Positions 9,504-20,728 of a stretch of DNA of 21,688 nt are shown piece by piece. The DNA lies in assembly GCA_023853785.1 (NCBI GenBank), contig JAJIRX010000845.1, positions 1-21,688 on the forward strand. Reading direction: 5' to 3'. The stretch's first letter is position 1. The number at the start of each line of letters is the position of its first letter. Source of the stretch: Psilocybe azurescens. Lineage: Eukaryota; Basidiomycota; Agaricomycetes; Agaricales; Agrocybaceae. Made by a program: the position numbers and the translations under genes. Under the pieces are notes generated by a model. It saw nothing but the letters and a program-made list of their open reading frames with translations, had not been told where the DNA came from and searched no databases.

Positions 9504-10770
9504 TTAAAGGGGGAGGAGAGGCCGGTTTATATAGCCAAAGGCGAGATTGAGAATATTCGAGTCGGAAGACAGCAGAGTGGCACGCAACACAGTCAACGCC
9601 GGGGTAAGCAGAAGAAGATTAGACAGTTCGCTAGGCTCGACGGATCGAGGATAAAGAATATCCAATCTCTTCAATGGGCAGGGGAACGACTTAGAAACCA
9701 TCCGAATGAGGCTCGGAAATATATTTTGCCTGGGAAGAATCATCCTAATTTCTTCGATGGTGGGTAGTGTGAGATTGTCGAAGCAATTTTACACTGACGA
9801 GTCTAGCATAGGGAAGAAAAGGTGACAACTGAGAAGACAAAACCAATATCTTCAATACACGAGTGTTGACGATGGTAGCGATCTCTCCAGAACCCAAAGT
9901 TGAAATATTATGTTGATAGTGCAGAAGTTGGTCCAAAGGGAGAAAATATCTGTCGAATTGGCCCATTCACATATGTTGTCGTAAGAAGCGGGGCGGTTTG
10001 GAAACAGTCATTGATATCCTCGTCCAATAGCGACTGCCGAAAGAGTGACAGATCCAACAGTTTACAGACTCAAGTTCTAAAAAACAGCCTCTTGTAGAAA
10101 GAAGAACGGCGAACACATCCCGCTCTGCATGTTGGCACAAAAGATCAAGGACAGAGTGCGTCTTTCCATCGAAGCCATCCACAACGCCTATATCAAGAAG
10201 GGCTCCTCTCGAACGGCGAAGGTGCTCGTTGACATATTGTATCTGCAACTTTGTTCTCGCGCTCGAGTTATTCAAATATACTGTCGGAAAACGGCGCCAC
10301 AAGGCAGGTTCAGAGTAACCGTCCTCCAAGATTGAGAAATTCGGCCGAACGCCCATGGGCGCACAACATCAGGTCGTTTCGATGAGAGCATCAACCTTCG
10401 CATTTTGTACGCTTCCGTAACCCACAGAAATATCTCTCTGAAGGAAGCCTTCGTACCACCGACACCACTCCTACATGCTGACGGACAAAGAGATTTGCTT
10501 GGCCAATCCTGTACATTGTCACCATTTCCGAAGCACGACTTGTCTTGCCGTCTCTCCGCCTTTGGGCCAGAATTTCGGACAAATGCGTCGCTTGCGCCTG
10601 TGCGATTTGGATTTTTTGGATGATGAGAGTCGATTCGGAGTTTGTGGGCGGTTGATTGGAGAAGTTCGAAGGCAGAACGTCTTGTCCTCATCAGTCATCA
10701 AAAGACGGCATGTCGGCGGCGGAATTTCAACAAAATTACAGCTATCTGCAAAATGGTAGGGCGTTTTCAT
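9504..10770 (-). pseudogene. Agaric-type F-box protein, frame-disrupted
   Basis: Reading across frames from the ATG at 10770 gives the usual layout of an agaric F-box protein. A leader with LRTSPINRP comes first, then a coiled coil (QIAQAQATHLSEILAQRRR, near 10580-10640). The F-box stretch follows: VVRRLPS, EIFLWV and RPWAFGRISQSWRTVTLNLP. The body is leucine-rich and LRR-like, with LDLSLF, RVLKILVLSSQ and CPLKRLDILYP, ending at the stop at 9504. Such proteins usually recruit substrates to SCF ubiquitin ligases. At least three shifts (near 10660, 10430 and 10310) would be healed by one added base each, and more breaks follow between 10120 and 9760. It may be an intact gene with sequence errors or a decayed paralogue. 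The span of ~420 codons fits the family. Confidence 0.6.
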
Positions 10771-11482
10771 TTTTTGATGTCCGCCTCTGTTTGATAAGAG
10801 CCTTATCCAAATAGCCAGATTTGGACGTTGCGCATCTGAGTCATGACCACCGCCGCCATGTCGAGTGAACGTCGACTCGGAGTCAACTCAGAGTCCTAGT
10901 TCTTGCAATCTTTTCAAAACTGCTACTACGTTGAAGTAGGCCAATCCGGTCTACCCTAGCAACTCATGTCTGCAATGCTTGGAATGCTCGTAGGCAAAGG
11001 TGCATTGTTATCTGACTACGAAAGCGCGCTAGCACACAAATTGTGCACAGCCGCTGATGAGATGCACTACACTTTCTAATCTACGCTCGGGCAGCTCGGC
11101 CCAGATGGCAAGAACTCACTATCATAACGCTCTCAATTTTTTTTTTGAAGAGACTTTCTGTAATTTTAAAAAGCTGAAAAAAAAGATTGCCTGCAGCGCA
11201 GAAAGCCACCAAATGTCTCTAATTACATCCTGCTATCATTGCTTCCACCATCTGAGGCTTTCCTCCATGTAGAAAGTGTTTATGAACTTCTTTCGTCGTC
11301 CACAGCCCTCTTCCTGCGCGACTGTTCCAGTTGTATCCATCACAATGCCGTCAACGTCTTCGATTAGCACTTCCGTCAAGTTATGGTCAAGCAGTCTATG
11401 ATCTTCGAGTGAATGTCAGCGGGACTCGCTCGGGCCTGTTATTCTTTTGTCAGAATTGATAGTATCCATAGACGATTGTAGC
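10771..11482. other. Intergenic between the F-box and P450 genes
   Basis: No gene seen on either strand. The plus-strand frame at 11057-11272 has no recognisable features. A small GACTC-G-GAGTC palindrome occurs near 10874. The part close to 11482 is the 3' flank of the P450. Confidence 0.5.
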
Positions 11483-13915
11483 TTACGTCAACGTCAACCT
11501 GGTGTATGCTTTGAGAATTCTCTTATAACGTTGTTCAAATGTCTCCCCGAGAATTCAGGCTCATCCTTGATACTGATCTTATAGCGCAATACCAGCATGG
11601 TTAAGACGGCAATTCCTTCCGTCTCAAAAATCTGGTAGCTCGTTAGACCTGTTTTCGTGGTCTCGGAATCAAAATCTCACTTTCTACCGAGACATCCACG
11701 GGCACCTATACAAATCAGAGAAGAAGTTCAGAGCAAGTACAATACAAGGGGACTTACCGGCACTGAATGGAAGGAACGCGTCTCGGTTCCAATCAGGTTT
11801 GAGAAAACGCGATGGTTTAAACGACTCCGGCTCATCCCAGTAGCGAGCTACAATTAATGCGATCTATGTTAGGATAATTTGTAAACGATTAAGCGCGTAA
11901 CACGTACGATTGTAGTGAAGGCCAGAGCAATGGATTATAACACGTGTACCTTTGGCGACGGGTACTGTTCTCTTCTGACCGTGGATGTTGCCGACTGTGA
12001 GCACCGTGTCTTCAGCGCTGACCTTAGGAATCGACGCTGCCTGTGAATTGTTATTGAGCTGCAGCTGGTTGGTGGCATAAATGTACAGACAGGTGGGAAT
12101 AGGCGCAATGTTTCGTAGAAGGCTCTAAGAAATCAATCTGATATCAGTAGTGGTTTGAACATCCTGCAGGAGGCCATACGCCATGGAGTGTGTTAGACGA
12201 GGCATATCCTCATATGTCTATAGAGGATTAATGGAAGTTGAACTTGTAAACAGAAACATACAGAGATGCGAGGTACGTACCGGCATTCTGCCATCAGGTA
12301 GGGTAATTTTGATATGCTGAAAAAGTTTCTCTTGTTCCTCTTCGTGGAGAGCTAGAAGAGCAAAGGTGAAGCACAAAGTATGTGCGGTAGTCTGTTTGAC
12401 GATAGTTCGAGCCTCTGTGTCAACTCTTCTAAGGCTCGCCTACCTCGTGTCCAGCCAAGAGAAAGACGAAGATATTGCCTTTCAACTCAAAGGATCAGGC
12501 AATGTTTGGATGAGAACATCATGATTCTCACCCAGAAGCTCATCTGTTGTGAGCCGAATTCCATCCGAATCGTCATTGTTAGCTTCCAACAGGTTAGTAA
12601 AAAGATCATGACGCTCTATTTTCTCGGATGTGATGCGGTCTTGAACCATTTCAGCCATGTATACCTGATTATTGAGTTACATAGTCAGACGTCCCTTGAA
12701 GTGGATAAAAATCAAGACAAAATAACTCACCCCCAATTCCTCATACGCAAGCTTGACCTTCCTCAAGCGAGGTGTACCATATTTTAAAAGCCAGTTCGGA
12801 AATAGCAACTTCATTGTAATATCAACGGATGCGGTGTGGACAGAATCTTTGAAGGATATCCGATGACCAGCGGGGATGCCTCGATCGTCGTCATGCCATG
12901 ACATCGTTTTACCGAACCCTTGCATCGATGTCAATCTTTAGACTTCTGAATACAAAGGAGAAACTTACCAGCGACTCCGATAACAAATAGCGCAATCTAC
13001 GGAAATGTTAGCCATATGAGATGATTTTAACAAAATCTGAGCACGCAACTGGCAGGGTGATGTCCAGGCAGTGGTCAACCGTAACGACATCCTGGTTTTC
13101 CATACCTCATTGAATAAGCTGTCCATTATCTTGACCGTCTCATCCCAGACAAGTTTGTTATTGCGCTACGATCGTGATCAGATATGTAAATCAATTATAC
13201 AATTATTTAAACCAAGACATACGTCCGAGAACGCTGGGGCGGTTATCTTCCTGTATTTCTTCCAATCCTCGCCTTCGGATGCGATAATGTTGTGCCCATA
13301 CACAGACAGTCCAATATATTGTTCCATAGGTTTCGGAAACCGAAATCTGGACGAAGTAATTTCCTTCATCAAGGTATGGTTATCAATCCTCTATTCAAGG
13401 TTGAGGGATAACCCGCTGAACGCCATACCTTGATCACATCGGCATCGGCAATTGCAAACGCTGTCGATGTGTGCGGAAAGGCAGACACCTAGACGCATCC
13501 GTAGTATCAGAGGTTATCACTAGGAGAAATAGACAGCTAAGCATACCATCGAGATTATATCCCATTCCTTGAAGACTGAGGTGGGACCGAGTGTAATTCA
13601 GTTTCGTGAGTGGGCATTCATCGCGGGATGTATAGTGGAAGAGAGGCGTACCGCTATGTTTGTCTTGAAAGAAGGAGTGGAAGCCTGGTGCTACGCCAGG
13701 AATAGATCCCAAGAAAGACATGACACTGACATCGCGAAAGAGAACACGATATCCTGAGAGATTCCTTTCAAGAGACATATTAAAACCTGACCAAAAGAAT
13801 TATAACAAGGGAGCGGAACATACTGAATAGCGCGCAGTGCATTCCAATAGCTTAATAGCTTTCGAACGACGTAGAGAACAGCAAGTGCTAGCAGCAATAG
13901 AGGGATTCCCTGCAT
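11483..13915 (-). CDS. Cytochrome P450 monooxygenase, 17 exons
   Basis: Exons, 5' to 3' on the minus strand: 13915-13824, 13764-13652, 13575-13547, 13488-13429, 13363-13223, 13165-13050, 12996-12969, 12918-12731, 12664-12532, 12478-12444, 12391-12281, 12217-12180, 12124-12091, 12040-11908, 11847-11758, 11705-11681 and 11631-11483. The N-terminal anchor is MQGIPLLLLALAVLYVV, so it should sit in the ER membrane. The C-helix region reads SEGEDWKKYRKITAPAF, the I-helix LLAGHETT, the K-helix ExxR is ETLR, and the heme loop is FSAGARGCLGR with the axial Cys. It would oxidise an unknown substrate with electrons from a P450 reductase. The exons sum to 1515 bases. Three single bases are missing, at runs 13096-13099 (T4), 11626-11630 (A5) and 11545-11548 (C4). 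Adding them gives 505 residues, a normal length. I would treat it as functional pending resequencing. The family is not assigned. Confidence 0.92.
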
Positions 13916-14533
13916 GGGGAGCAAGAGTGGACTATCTTTGTCTCCATACGACTGACGGATGGCTTTTAACGGACTAAAAATGGGCACAGTGAGAAACTAT
14001 GTCATGAATGAAATATCAAATAAGGAGTTATTTGAAGGCATTGACGGCAGTGTCTATGCCATGCTCTAACTCCAGGCCACCATTGAAAGAATAGCCAGGA
14101 TTCTTTTGACAAGCTTGGAACTAGAATGCTCATTTCCCGTATCCAACCAAAGGGGATCCACCTGATTAAGTGACCGATGGTTTCCGACATCAATTTTCGA
14201 CTTACACATGGTATTTTATTGAAGTTATTTTTAAGTTTTATGTAAGACGCGGGCCGGGTTCTTTTGGCATATAGCAGAGTTCGGTGTTTTAATGGAAAGT
14301 GATGAGCGATCGTACAACGAAGAACGGGTAGAGGTTAGTACACACAACCCAACACGAACCCACAAAGAGGCGCATGAGCCTTCGAATATCGATGGAAACT
14401 CAACGCCAAGTCATCACGCGTCTTATTTCCCGTGGGGCCACATCCTTCAGAAAACTTTGAGGAGGCTGTGAGCTCTTCTCGCATTAGGTTTTGGTTTTTT
14501 ACATAAATCAGGGTTACAGAAGAGAGGTTTAAA
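13916..14533. other. Intergenic: P450 promoter side and protease 3' flank
   Basis: The 618 bases upstream of the P450 start also form the 3' flank of the protease. No gene, RNA or clear promoter element can be named here. The ATG at 13984 is in frame with the P450, but the start at 13915 puts the membrane anchor at the N-terminus, as usual. Confidence 0.5.
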
Positions 14534-17500
14534 CTACGTCTGGAAGCCAATGACTGGGCTCAACCACGACTCGTAATCCTCCTGTTTTGTGGCGTCGCCA
14601 GTAACTCTGAGGGCGCGCAATAGAATGCGGTAAGCCCCTTTGGAACAGCGGTGCCGTTTGCAAAGGTAGGTGTGTCCACGTTGAGGAGATTCCACGCCGT
14701 CCCCGATGGGACGTCCTGAAAAGGAATGAAGTCAGACATTGCGCAATCGCAAGAAAGTTATATAGTATGTACCTCGCTCTGTCGGGTAATGTAGTCAAAG
14801 GAGGCAAGAGGGCCTACAACTTTAACGCGGGCGAAGGAACCGCCTTTGTTTTTGTGGGGAAAGTGAAGAAAGAGCCGCCTCTAGGTCCACGTTTGCCCAA
14901 TGTAGGAATGAGACTGATAGAGGGATCAACGAGGTCGATACGCAAGGCAGGTGTTCCAAAGACCAGTCTGAAAAGGAAATATTATTGAGCGCCGGGGATA
15001 TGTGCAAAGGTTTTGTCATAAGATACTCACCGCCACAAGAGAGAAGGATAGTCTCCATCTACAAATGTGTAGTTCGTCGCGCCGCCTTGGATGTCTCCTG
15101 CAGCGTCGAGGATGGCAGGGATGGGAAAGCCGAAGAAGTAATCCGTGTTATCGACAACTTGCTTGTTCTTCAAGCTGCCGACAAGGCCGACGTAGGAGAC
15201 ATGATACTTTTCGGAACCGCTGACGACGTCGATGAAACCACTATATACGGGGTAGGTGGAAGCATCGAGGCCTGTAGGGGGTCTGAAACTGGCAATGACG
15301 GTTTGGCTTTGGCCTGGGCGGACGGTAAACGATGAAGGAGTGATTGCAACGCTAGCAGCATTCGACGAGACGGGTACAGGACCAAATGCAGGGAAGATTG
15401 TGCCCTAAAAGCCATACGTTCAGTAATTGTGGTAAAAGGATGTTAGGAATACTTATACTTACGGCTTGGACTGTCAAAGCTGTTCCAGCAGGAGCATGGC
15501 TCAACTTGTATTGCTTGGAGGTTTTTGCCGTGTTCCTGACGGTGAAGGTGTGGCTAAGGACGACCAAAACGTAAACTACTAAGCGAGGTCAATGTTTAGG
15601 AGGGCACGTACACTCTCTTGAAATTGGCAGTGTCGTTGAGGATGAGTTCTCCGGGAGATACGATGGTCTGAGCGTGGATAGCGTTGTAGGCCTGGATCAA
15701 TCCAGCACCTGCTTGAGTGACTGTGTGCCATGGGTCGCGATCGGTGTTGCTTGACGCGATTTTGCTGGAAGTAGTCTCAAACAATGTGCGCGCCGACTTG
15801 GCGACAGCGGGAGACTTTCCTTTGACGGAGAGGAGAAGACCAGAGACACCAGCAACGAAGGGAGTAGCCATTGACGTTCCGGACAGGACAGCAAATCCGC
15901 CGAGAGCAAGAGGCATTGTGGAGATGATATTTCCACCTGGGGCAGCAATGGCAGGCTTGAAGTGGAAATCATTAGATGGGCCATATCTTGATACAAAGGT
16001 CAGTACAAATCGAAGAGGGTTGAATACACATGTCCTGCTTACGTGGAGAATGTAGACACAAGCCCTCCATGGTCTGAAGGGAAGGCATACGATCCACCGA
16101 CTTGAGGGAAGGACAGAGCGACGGGATTTCCAGCTGCGTATTGTTGCACGAGCTATAATCGAATCAAAGATAAGCTGGCCAATTAGGAGCAGAGCGATGA
16201 ACTCAGAACGAGCTTACATATTCTCCATCTGCGGCTTGGATAAGAGTTGCCTGGTAATCATCAACGCCAATACGAGCAAACCCGTTTCCATTACTTTGGA
16301 AGGAATGTCAACACGAGTGCTGGAATGCAAACAGCGTCAACTTACTCGTAGATCAACGCAACCTTGGCACCCTTTGCGAATATGTGGTCCAGTTTCTGAA
16401 CCTATACGAATATCATGGGTCAATCAAGCTGTAGAAGGGGCGCATATAACGGTACTTGCAAAATTGCAGCTTCCGCGGCGAACGATGACGATCTTATTAG
16501 AAAGATCAGGGGTACTATCAGGAAGAGGGTCGCAGGCATCATCTGCGATCGCAGTGTCGTTTGAAGTCGCATACACGGGCAGAACTCCTTCAATTGGGAA
16601 AGGAAGCGAGGCGAAGTAAGTAATAGGATCGTGGGTTACACCGTGGACAGTTGCGTTTTGGAGAGGTATGATGGTGCTGTTGAGATGTATTCAGTACGAA
16701 AAATTGGAAAATAGACACAAAAGGGTGTTTACTTGTCAACACTTGCAACGGAGATGGCGTCGTGTGCATTTCCAGGGCTGGAGGAGTACCACGAACCATC
16801 CGTGCCCTGATCAAGCAAGGGTCAGATAAGCGGGTACAAGACAAACGAGGCAGGACATACATCATTTCCAGCAGCGATTGCAATGATCTTTCCAAGATTG
16901 GCGAGTCTGCTTGCAACAACAGCGCTAGAAGAAGCAGCCCAACCGTCGGCACCACCCAGCGACAGATTCAAAATATCATTTCCGTCTTGATAACCCTTGA
17001 TTAAGGCGTCCACAAGAACTGTGATTTAGGTGCTTTTTGAGACAGATGTAGAGAGACATTTGGAAGAGACTGACCATCTTCGGTAACCGAGCCCTCGCAT
17101 CCAAAAACTCTGTATGCGTTCAGCTTTGCACCATAAGCAACACCGGTGATGTTGAAATCGTTGCCAGGAAGGGCCGAGATGATACCCTACAGAAAGGTTA
17201 TTATAACGAGAAACGAATTACAGAGCCTTACATACAGCAACGTGTGTTCCATGGCCTTGAAGGTTTTTAAGCCCAGTCCTCTTGAAGAAATCGAAAACAA
17301 AATATATGCGCACCTTGGCAGTTGTCATGAGGGTCGGAGTCAGGAATAGGGGTATTGGATCCATCGTAGGCATCTCCGACGAAATCATAACCGCCAATAA
17401 CCAAGAAGTTATTTCCGATTCCCCCTCCGAGAGTTGGATGGTTGTAGTCAATTCCAGTGTCGAGGCTGGTCAAGATTTGTGTTACTATCGTGGTCTCCAA

Positions 17501-18315
17501 ACAGTGATCAACGATCAACTTACATTCCAATCTTCACACCAGCTCCAATGATTCCTTGCGCGTGGAGTTTGTCGACTCCCTGGTACGATCATAAAGAAAT
17601 TGAGTATGATTGAATAACCAAAGTTGCAAGTAGAAAAAGAAAAACTAACAGTGAGAAGGTGGGTCGAGAGGGGATTAGGGGGTAGTTCGGGGTCGTTCTT
17701 GCCGGTCACAACGTGCTTTTTGACCAGTCTTAATGACGGTCAGTCGATGGTATACACTAAGTGTTAGGCTGCACTCACTTGGGAATCGTGAACGACCTGA
17801 CTGGACGAATGGCCTTGATACCAGGAGTGTTCTCGATGGCAACAACATCCTAGGTGGTGTGGGTCAGGAGGTCATGCCGGATGAACGACGAGATTATCTA
17901 ACCTCGGCGTTCTTCAAAATCGTTTCAGTAATCGAATGATAATAAATACATGGGAAAGGGACGCACAGTAAGGACAACGGAAGCACCAACAAAGATGCCT
18001 TCTGTGTCGAACTCTTTGGTAACTTCGAACTCTACGTCGCGTTCTCTCAAAGAGGAATAAATAGCGTCAAGGGACTGGAGTCGCGAATAGGTTTCGGTTA
18101 GCCGGACATATTGCGAAGTCCGAATGAAAGTTGCTTACGCGTGTAAAGGAGCGTTTGTTTGGGATATTCACGATGTCATCAAGTTCGACTATGAATTTGT
18201 TAGCGACAGTGGGTAGAGTGGTGACCTTCTTGACATTGGCGATAGGGAATGCAGCGAGCGTGGAGGTGGCGATCAGCACAGAAGGAAGGAGGGCCCAAAT
18301 GGAAGCGGGCTTCAT
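14534..18315 (-). CDS. Secreted subtilase (peptidase S8) with PA insert, 20 exons
   Basis: The product begins with a signal peptide (MKPASIWALLPSVLIATSTLAA) and an inhibitor-I9-like propeptide. The catalytic residues come in order: Asp in ILDTGIDYNHP (exon 7), His in GHGTHVAG (exons 8-9), the oxyanion Asn in AIAAGND (exon 10) and Ser in SGTSMATPF (exon 16). A protease-associated domain lies between Asn and Ser (exons 12-14, VRRGSCNF). A C-terminal Fn3-like region follows, starting HTFTVRNTAK. This layout is that of Vpr-like fungal subtilases that act outside the cell. Exons: 18315-18139, 18074-17967, 17911-17903, 17849-17779, 17728-17650, 17579-17524, 17465-17314, 17255-17236, 17186-17075, 17018-16861, 16806-16733, 16676-16460, 16401-16346, 16293-16218, 16152-16043, 15986-15612, 15553-15463, 15404-15031, 14967-14773, 14715-14534. 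One base is missing at each of 14849-14853 (T5) and 14635-14638 (C4). With both, the protein has 897 residues and ends WLSPVIGFQT. Confidence 0.94.
16402..16459 (-). other. GC-AG intron of the protease gene
   Basis: The 58-bp intron between exons 12 and 13 begins GCAAGT and ends TATAG. Only this donor joins GSCNF to VQKLDHIF in frame. The GT two codon-bases away (GTACCG) would shift the frame. GCAAGT is the standard GC-type donor. Confidence 0.8.
17903..17911 (-). other. 9-nt micro-exon of the protease gene (Asn-Ala-Glu)
   Basis: AACGCCGAG is bounded by a 55-bp intron (17912-17966, GTGCGT to GAAG) and a 53-bp intron (17850-17902, GTTAGA to CCTAG). Including it gives VVLTNAEDVVAIENTPG, the conserved propeptide-to-catalytic linker of fungal subtilases. 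Skipping it loses three residues but keeps the frame, so isoforms are possible. Confidence 0.75.
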
Positions 18316-18390
18316 CGTCACGTATACAACTATCGACACCGAATGTCGAGGCCAAAGAAGAATAGAGCTCTCTCCAGATACTCGTAGTGA

Positions 18391-18398
18391 TTATATAG
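18391..18398 (-). promoter_or_regulatory. TATA box of the protease gene
   Basis: On the minus strand CTATATAA lies about 75 bp upstream of the ATG at 18315, a normal place for a TATA box ahead of a short 5' leader. Confidence 0.55.
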
Positions 18399-19605
18399 CG
18401 AAGAAAGCTTGCTCTGTTGAGCAGGATTGAACACATTGAACACAGGCACGGTGCATGTGGTCGTTACGAAGAAGTGTGCGTTGCAGAGTATCAGCTTGTA
18501 CAAGTGCCGTCTTGTCTGTGATTCCTCGTGGACTCTTGAGTACCGGTGGCGGAAGAAAAATGATGGTGCGAGCGAAGAGATCAAAAGTCATCCCAAGCCT
18601 GCACGATCCATAGGTTTGACCACGGTCAGCCACAGTCAGCCCCGCGTCGGAGCAATCGTCTGGACCAAGGGACAATTCAATCACAGATAATGGCGACATA
18701 CTTAGATAGCTTGCCACCTATGATACGCAATGCAAATAAAAAATGCGAAATCCTTGAGGGAGGAAATATCCATCATTGTGAACCCCACCCTTTCGTTTAA
18801 AGTTGATCACTAGGAGAAAAGCACTTGCTCTCGACGAACGTAACTTGCTACGTAGAACCTGTTCTTGCCACCCATTCTTCCCAAATCCTCACAAATGGCC
18901 TTCTTTTATGAGCTCCTCGACCGGGCACATTCAATAGAAAGCTATGTAGCGCCCGGTAAATTGTTGCGATTCATCTGAATTCCATCCAGAACAAGATTCC
19001 GAATATATGTATTGCAAAAAGGCTTGTGATAGCAACAGCTGTCAGCCGTTCAGAATCCAGATTGCGCGATTCGAGAAGAAGATAAGACCAAAGATTGGGT
19101 CGTCCGTCGCGCAACCATCGCGATGTCCATGTGGACAACAAGTTGGACTTCGTGGTTCGGTAGCAAAGAGTTATCGAAGTTGCCTTGGCGCCACACTTAC
19201 AGTCACGTGCATGCACATTGGCCAGCAACACTGGTACTACGTAGACTTCAATCGACTAGGACAGCTTTGTACTTCCTTGTATTTACCATGGGCGCCTGAA
19301 ATCAAGTTACTGTCCTTATGTGTGTTGGGATATATTCTTGCCTATTTCTTACTATTATAGTAACTTTACGACTGTATACGACAGATGTAGGGTGGATTTA
19401 GTAGCGTTCGAGCAATGTTCGAGGGTATCTCGACCGCAAAGTTCGTAAGAAGAGATGAATTGGATATAAAAGTAGATGTGGATGATTAAACTGAGTCACG
19501 ACCGGAATGAGTATGCGTCGAGCATCAAACTCTAGAGAAGGATTTGTGACAACGAAAGCGCAAACCATGTCATGATAATGATAGGAAACCGTAGAAAACA
19601 GCGGT
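18399..19605. other. Intergenic, 1.2 kb, no gene supported
   Basis: This is the promoter side of the protease and the 3' flank of the glucanase. A minus-strand frame at 18391-18717 and a plus-strand frame at 19007-19360 are open for 108 and 117 codons. Neither has a recognisable motif, splice pattern or sensible composition, so I treat them as chance. Confidence 0.5.
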
Positions 19606-20728
19606 TCATAATTGCAGCGGAGGTAAGACTGACGTCTGACTGGCGCCCCCTATATATTGACGCCCAAGACTGTTTATTTTTCCATTGTTGTCCATCAACG
19701 CATTGTCCTAGGATATTTTTTTTTAAATTTACAAAACAACGAATCAAAACGAAAATAGAAAATTACGCACCTCATTGATTCCTTGCATGTTCTCCATCGC
19801 TCCAAACCAGGCGTATCGCTCCACAAAGTCAGCGTTATCCATGTAAGACTGAGTGGCATTCATAAACTCCACGACGTCGCTGGAGGAGCATTGCGCAGTA
19901 AGGTTCGCATAGTTTTGACAGGCCCATTCGGTGATCCAGAGGTTTCTGGAATGTAGCATTGAAGTCCTCGAGATAACTGATCAATTGCGAGGCGTTCGTG
20001 CCATACCAGTCTATAGCGATGAACTATTAGATTGGTTCTATTGGTGTTGATGATGAAGATATAGAGGCTCACGCATAGCAATGAAATCTACTGTACACTC
20101 GTCGCCGCAAGCCGAGAGGAAACCCTGGAGCCATGTCTTTCCGGTTGGCGAGCTTGAAGGTGCTGGACTACCAAGACGTAGTCCCTGATCATGGAATGGC
20201 TGGACATAAGTTTTCCACATATCAGCTCCTTCTTCCGGAGTTATGTTCGATTGACCTGCTAGTTCCGGCCTTTTCAAAGAATTTTTGGTAAGTGACCGGC
20301 AGAATGGTTGATAATCTAGATACGCAACTCGTTCATGCCCAAGAGGGATGTTACATTGTAAGCCTTGTTGGATAGCGTTTGCTGCATCGTCGAATTAAAC
20401 TGATCAATAGATTTATTGCCCCAAAACATGGGCACAAATTCTATGTCGGACTTCGTTGGAAAAGCACTCCATGTGTAGTACCTAAGGTCTCATCAGATCG
20501 GATGGGCCTCCAGCAAGTAAAACGGACGCACCATGAAACATTTCCTGTACTCGTATATTGCCTGATATCCACAGTATCAGCGTTAGCCCAGCCCAAACCC
20601 GCCTTAGAGCTATTGGTCAAGTCTCGTGCTTGTAAATGACTACCTGGTACATTTCTAGCGGACACCAACGGTAGGCAAAACAATAAACGGTAGAGTGTCG
20701 TGCGTAGGTTGTCGGTTAATGCAAACAT
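19606..20728 (-). CDS. Secreted GH128 beta-1,3-glucanase (Asl1-like), 5 exons
   Basis: Exons are 20728-20532, 20481-20329, 20269-20073, 20010-19771 and 19707-19606. The product starts with a hydrophobic signal (YRLLFCLPLVSA), then AGLGWANAD and SWYYTWSAF. The strand-end catalytic motifs follow: GMNEPEL with the acid/base Glu (split by intron 2) and LWITEWACQN with the nucleophile Glu. AMHWYGTNA and ERYAWFGAM also match the glycosyl-hydrolase catalytic core of family GH128. It should cleave beta-1,3-glucan in cell walls, its own during growth or that of other fungi. The C-terminus is IGGASQTSVLPPLQL. In exon 4 the frame slips at 19936-19944: KPL and WITEW can be joined only with two more bases (a lost CT in a CTCT run fits) or one fewer. 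With two added bases the length is 296 residues, typical for the family. Otherwise it would be truncated just before the nucleophile. Confidence 0.88.

Noticed and set aside
9390..9767. 125-codon plus-strand frame
   Set aside because: Its 3' part is antisense to the leucine-rich end of the F-box gene, which explains it better.
10405..10759. Plus-strand frames opposite the F-box N-terminal region
   Set aside because: They are shadows of the coiled-coil and F-box reading frames on the minus strand.
18391..18717. 108-codon minus-strand frame just upstream of the protease
   Set aside because: It overlaps the protease TATA box and leader and shows no recognisable features.
19007..19360. 117-codon plus-strand frame
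   Set aside because: No motif, signal, splice context or plausible neighbour relation. It lies in intergenic DNA and looks like chance.
11483..20728. P450, protease and glucanase as a biosynthetic gene cluster
   Set aside because: There is no backbone enzyme, transporter or regulator, and the predicted activities do not form a pathway.
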